Below, piece after piece: positions 61,185 through 64,000 of a DNA stretch of 64,000 nt. The stretch is from NCBI RefSeq assembly GCF_030866765.1, contig NZ_CP133017.1, forward strand, positions 1,827,001-1,891,000, read 5' to 3'. The DNA is from Paenibacillus silvisoli (GTDB lineage: Bacteria > Bacillota > Bacilli > Paenibacillales > Paenibacillaceae). The notes beneath the pieces were generated by a model, which worked only from the letters and a program-made list of their open reading frames with translations, was not told the DNA's origin and made no database searches. The position numbers and the translations under genes are program-made. The first letter of the stretch is position 1, and each line of letters begins with the position of its first letter.

Positions 61185-62790
61185 TATACGGTTTCGGCCC
61201 TCTTTTTTTATCCGCGTACCGGATGAGCCAGGCAATCGGAATGGGCAGCACGATGTAGACGATCCCAAGCAGAATATGGCTGGCGGAGCCCATGAACATG
61301 AGCGAGATCGCCATCATGACGCTGTCGAAGATCGCATGCGCGAACAGCACCGTAATGAAGCCGAACCGCAGGAACAGGAAGCTGAAAATCAATCCGATCA
61401 CCGTCAGCTCCAGCAGCCTTGTCGTGGACGGGAAGATCGGGTACGTCACATGCCCTAGCGCCCAGATGATCGTTGGGATAAGCGAAGCGACAAAGCTGTT
61501 TTTGAACCATCGCTTCATAAGTCCGATGCCGAACAGACGGAACACGGCTTCCTCGGATATGGCCGCGCACCACGCAAGCACGGGGAATAGCATTGGCCAC
61601 GACAAATTGTAAGGCGACTGGGTGACGTCGGTCGTCGACCACGAGCCGTTCACTTTCATTAAAATAATAAAGATGACGGTTTGCAGTCCCAGCAGCATAA
61701 AAGCTGCCAGGTAACCAAGCCACATGCTGCGCCACACATGGTCGCCATAGCCGGGCTGGCCGAATCGCGGCCACAAATTCCGCCCCATTCCCCGCCATAG
61801 GCCGTCGCCGCCGACGAGGGAGAAATAGACGGCCAATCCCATGATGACCGTAATCAAGCAGGTGGCGATCACCGCGACGAACGCGATCGAATCCGCGCGA
61901 GCCATTTCGCCGTAGCTGGCGATGATGCCATCGGTCAAATTGAAATCGTTCGCCAGGTACATCGCCAGGAAGAGAACGGACAGCACGATGCCCCGGACGA
62001 ACGATGTGTGCTTGCGGTACAGAGAAGCATAGATGATGGCCAATATAAACAGCACGAACGACAAAAACAAGCTTCCGATCGTAGACAAATAGTTCGCGAT
62101 GCGCTTCTGGTCGCTGACATAGCCGGCATAATCCGCCGGTACTTTGAATTGCGGCTTGTAGGCGGCGATGAGCACATTGCCGTTCTGCAGCGTTTCGCCC
62201 CGGATGCCGAGAATCAGCTTGGCGCCGCCGATCGCTTTGTCCGTCGCTTCGTACCAGATTTGCCCCTTGACCGGATCGATCTTATACAGCTTCAATGCCG
62301 ATTTGTCGAAGCCTTTGGAAGCTGCGAACGCGAGCGCCGTATCCGCAAGCTCCTTCTTCGGAGCCGGCTCCGCGAAGTCCGCATTGAGGCGGTTCCAGGC
62401 GACGACGGTCCCCTTCTGCATGTGGACATAGACGAAAATTTCGCTCTTGTCCGGCATTTTGGCCGTCACTTGGAAGGTGTCGGTCGGATATTCCGCGTCG
62501 TACTTCTTTTCGTAGCTGCGGGTCAGTTTATTTTTCTCGAGGTAGCCGTAGAGCAGGCTGTCGGATTGGTGCACGGCGTGCACGCTTTCGGGAACCGTCT
62601 TGAATTGCTTGTGAACGAAGGAGGAAGCGGCTTGCTCGGCAGCGCTTCGGTCGATGACCGGCTCGCTGTTCGTACCGAAGAACGATTCGGCCGTCGAGGG
62701 AACGATTTGAATGAGCAAATAAATGAGGATGCCGACGCCGGCCAGCCAGCCATGCATTTTCCAATTGGGCTTCAGTTGAATGGTGTTCAT
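61156..62790 (-). CDS. CPBP-family intramembrane metalloprotease
   Basis: The 544-residue membrane protein has a short N-terminal helix, a long extracytoplasmic region (about 45-230) with two similar strand-rich parts (PepSY-like), and a C-terminal eight-helix domain with the abortive-infection/CPBP motifs [13 protein letters not shown] (near 411-423), GHVTYPIF (near 446-453) and [10 protein letters not shown] (near 484-493). The Glu and His residues bind the catalytic metal. The substrate is unknown. The ATG has GGGGTGCTCC upstream. The 3' end overlaps uvrC. Confidence 0.88.
   Translation of the reverse strand: MNTIQLKPNWKMHGWLAGVGILIYLLIQIVPSTAESFFGTNSEPVIDRSAAEQAASSFVHKQFKTVPESVHAVHQSDSLLYGYLEKNKLTRSYEKKYDAEYPTDTFQVTAKMPDKSEIFVYVHMQKGTVVAWNRLNADFAEPAPKKELADTALAFAASKGFDKSALKLYKIDPVKGQIWYEATDKAIGGAKLILGIRGETLQNGNVLIAAYKPQFKVPADYAGYVSDQKRIANYLSTIGSLFLSFVLFILAIIYASLYRKHTSFVRGIVLSVLFLAMYLANDFNLTDGIIASYGEMARADSIAFVAVIATCLITVIMGLAVYFSLVGGDGLWRGMGRNLWPRFGQPGYGDHVWRSMWLGYLAAFMLLGLQTVIFIILMKVNGSWSTTDVTQSPYNLSWPMLFPVLAWCAAISEEAVFRLFGIGLMKRWFKNSFVASLIPTIIWALGHVTYPIFPSTTRLLELTVIGLIFSFLFLRFGFITVLFAHAIFDSVMMAISLMFMGSASHILLGIVYIVLPIPIAWLIRYADKKRGPKPYITVPPSTLQ
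61169..61209 (+). terminator. intrinsic terminator of uvrC, inside converging CDS
   Basis: GAGGG..AACCG / CGGTT..CCCTC hairpin with TTTTTTTA. It overlaps the last codons of uvrC and of the converging CPBP gene, whose stop codons overlap by 29 bases. Confidence 0.8.
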
Positions 62791-62906
62791 GGAGCACCCC
62801 GTTCTTATTTAGAATAACGATTGCTTGGTCTCCTTACCTTAACATAAACGAGACAATATTATCCATCGGGATGCGGGCCGCGGTCGTTTTCGGGCAACGA
62901 TTTTTC

Positions 62907-62936
62907 TTGGAATTCCGGACGCGGACAAGGTATAAT
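62907..62936 (+). promoter_or_regulatory. sigma-A promoter of Ktr-type gene
   Basis: TTGGAA (62907-62912), an 18-base spacer and a consensus TATAAT (62931-62936), 101 bases before the start codon. No c-di-AMP (ydaO) riboswitch is visible in the leader. Confidence 0.6.
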
Positions 62937-63037
62937 GTGAACCAATAACAGGCATTGGGAAACCAATGTTCTATTCGTGCGTATGGAACACATGTACTCG
63001 CCTGAAAAATCACCACTTGAATAGGAGCTCAACAACT

Positions 63038-63700
63038 ATGAAAAGCAACCAATTTGTCATTATCGGACTGGGCCGGTTCGGCTCGAGCCTTGCCCGCGAG
63101 CTCGTTGAGCTGGGGTACGATGTGCTTGGCATCGATAAGGACGAGGAAACGGTATCGGATATGAGCCAGACGCTGACGCATGCGGTGGTCGCGGAATCGA
63201 CGGACGAAGAGGTGCTCCGCTCGCTGGGCGTGCGCAATTTCGACTGCGGCGTCGTGGCGATCGGCGATGACATTCAGGCGAGCATTTTGACCGCAATTCT
63301 TCTGAAGGATCTGGGCGTGAAAAAGGTCGTAGCGAAGGCGATGACCGAGCTGCACGGCCGCGTCTTGGAAAAAATCGGCGTCGACCGCGTCGTCTACCCG
63401 GAACGCGATATGGGCATCCGGGTCGCGCATCAGCTCGTGTCGCCGAACTTGCTCGATTATATCGAGCTGTCGAAGGATTATACGATCGCCGAGCTGGCGG
63501 TGCCGAAATGCTTAAGCGGCAAGTCGCTGCAGGATTTGAATCCGCGCGCCCGTTTCGGCTGCAGCATCGTGGCGATCAACAAGCCGAAGGGCATCATCAT
63601 CGCGCCGACCGGCAGCGACGTGCTTGCCGAGAAGGACGTCATGGTCATCATCGGGACAAACCAACAGATCGAGGAGTTCGAAGAGACCGTTATCCGTTAA
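63038..63700 (+). CDS. KtrA/TrkA-type potassium channel regulatory subunit
   Basis: The 220-residue protein has an N-terminal RCK/TrkA-N Rossmann domain (FVIIGLGRFGSSLARELVELGYDVLGID, residues 6-33; catalytic-type GxGxxG) and a C-terminal TrkA-C domain (about 140-220). It binds NAD(H)/ATP and, in some members, c-di-AMP, and gates a KtrB/KtrD potassium channel. No channel gene is in the window. The length matches B. subtilis KtrA and KtrC (about 221); I cannot say which. AGGAGCTC precedes the ATG at 63038; the longer frame upstream is not conserved in character. Confidence 0.92.
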   Translation: MKSNQFVIIGLGRFGSSLARELVELGYDVLGIDKDEETVSDMSQTLTHAVVAESTDEEVLRSLGVRNFDCGVVAIGDDIQASILTAILLKDLGVKKVVAKAMTELHGRVLEKIGVDRVVYPERDMGIRVAHQLVSPNLLDYIELSKDYTIAELAVPKCLSGKSLQDLNPRARFGCSIVAINKPKGIIIAPTGSDVLAEKDVMVIIGTNQQIEEFEETVIR

Positions 63701-63749
63701 TGGGCGCCTACGCTCGGCATGGTATTGGATACGAAAAATGGCAAACAAT

Positions 63750-63785
63750 AAAGGACAGGGCCGGTTTCGGCTGCTGTCCTTTTTG
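63750..63785 (+). terminator. intrinsic terminator of Ktr-type gene
   Basis: Arms AAAGGACAG..GCC and GGC..CTGTCCTTTTT. Confidence 0.88.
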
Positions 63786-63807
63786 ATTGGGCTGCGATGA
63801 GTCGAGC

Positions 63808-64000
63808 GTTGGGGCTGGCTAACGAACTCCAGCGCGCTTATTTGCGCCAAAACGGCATGGTTGGAAAGCTAACGAATCGTAGAAACGTTATTTCGCCAAA
63901 ATCGCACCGAAACCACCGGTTTTCACCCAAATAACGTCTCTGGAGTTCGTTAGCCGAAAATCGATGCGGTTTACGGCCAAATAAGGCTTATTGGATTCGT
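63808..64000. repeat. degenerate intergenic inverted repeats at right edge
   Basis: Two forward units (GCTAACGAACTCCAG..TTATTTGCGCC from 63818; GCTAACGAATC..GTTATTTCGCC from about 63870) and two inverted units (ATAACGTCTCTGGAGTTCGTTAGC ending near 63954; CCAAATAAGG..GGATTCGT running off the window). No gene is seen here. Confidence 0.75.

Noticed and set aside
62791-63037. c-di-AMP (ydaO) riboswitch before the Ktr-type gene
   Set aside because: None of the conserved ydaO motifs are present; only a plain promoter is visible.
1-64000. CRISPR array, tRNA or rRNA genes
   Set aside because: No regular direct-repeat/spacer pattern, tRNA cloverleaf or rRNA-like sequence was seen; the repeats present are short, few and intergenic.

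Overview
The window looks like chromosomal DNA from an endospore-forming, moderately GC-rich member of the Bacillales, most likely Paenibacillaceae (Paenibacillus or Cohnella type). Spore genes are spread through it: two alpha/beta SASPs (one with a textbook sigma-G promoter), cwlJ-gerQ, a YjcZ-type peptide, a YheC/YheD-type protein and sda. Many genes have Bacillus subtilis counterparts (YfhP, YlaF, YutI, YuzB, YutJ, YumC, YuiB, HemQ, DnaB-DnaI, RsgA, UvrC). The genus is inferred from gene content and codon use, not proven. I saw no rRNA, tRNA, CRISPR array or prophage.

Layout. 0-3 kb: SASP fragment, YcgR/YcgQ-type metal permease pair (the second gene cut short), then trpS behind a tryptophan T-box. 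3-9.5 kb: SASP, small membrane proteins, YfhP, cwlJ-gerQ, then ctaB, a SCO protein and a permease. 9.5-19 kb: MFS transporter, a transglutaminase-like membrane protein next to a class B penicillin-binding protein, HAD phosphatase, DUF456, ThuA and a MurJ-like flippase. 19-26 kb: stalk-domain lipoprotein, thioredoxin, ctaA, UbiD-type decarboxylase, HEPN-like protein, SDR. 25.7-37.8 kb: Fe-S and respiratory genes (NifU-like, YuzB, two NDH-2-type enzymes, mqnE, IscA-like, YumC, hemQ), a diguanylate cyclase and sda with DnaA boxes. 37.9-42.7 kb: hydrolase, dnaB-dnaI and an intact IS3-family element. 42.7-54.2 kb: an SLH protein and a giant two-domain nucleotidase, then a sulfate ABC transporter locus with two binding proteins transcribed divergently. 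54.2-64 kb: MMPL exporter with its TetR repressor, rsgA, small peptides, uvrC, a CPBP protease and a Ktr/Trk-type NAD-binding protein.

Themes. Aerobic respiration is well represented: heme O and heme A synthesis, copper delivery to cytochrome oxidase, type II NADH dehydrogenases with a Rex-like operator, and the futalosine route to menaquinone (mqnE, perhaps the UbiD enzyme). Sulfate uptake is the other clear unit: CysT, CysW, CysA, a YezD protein and two binding proteins.

The most interesting non-coding signals are: (i) an IS3-family element inserted in the loop of the dnaI terminator hairpin; (ii) a compact leader with mutually exclusive hairpins in front of one sulfate-binding protein; (iii) a tandem 31-bp repeat, each unit able to fold two ways, between the trpS T-box and its ribosome binding site; (iv) a DnaA-box cluster running into the sda start codon; and (v) several families of intergenic palindromic repeats.
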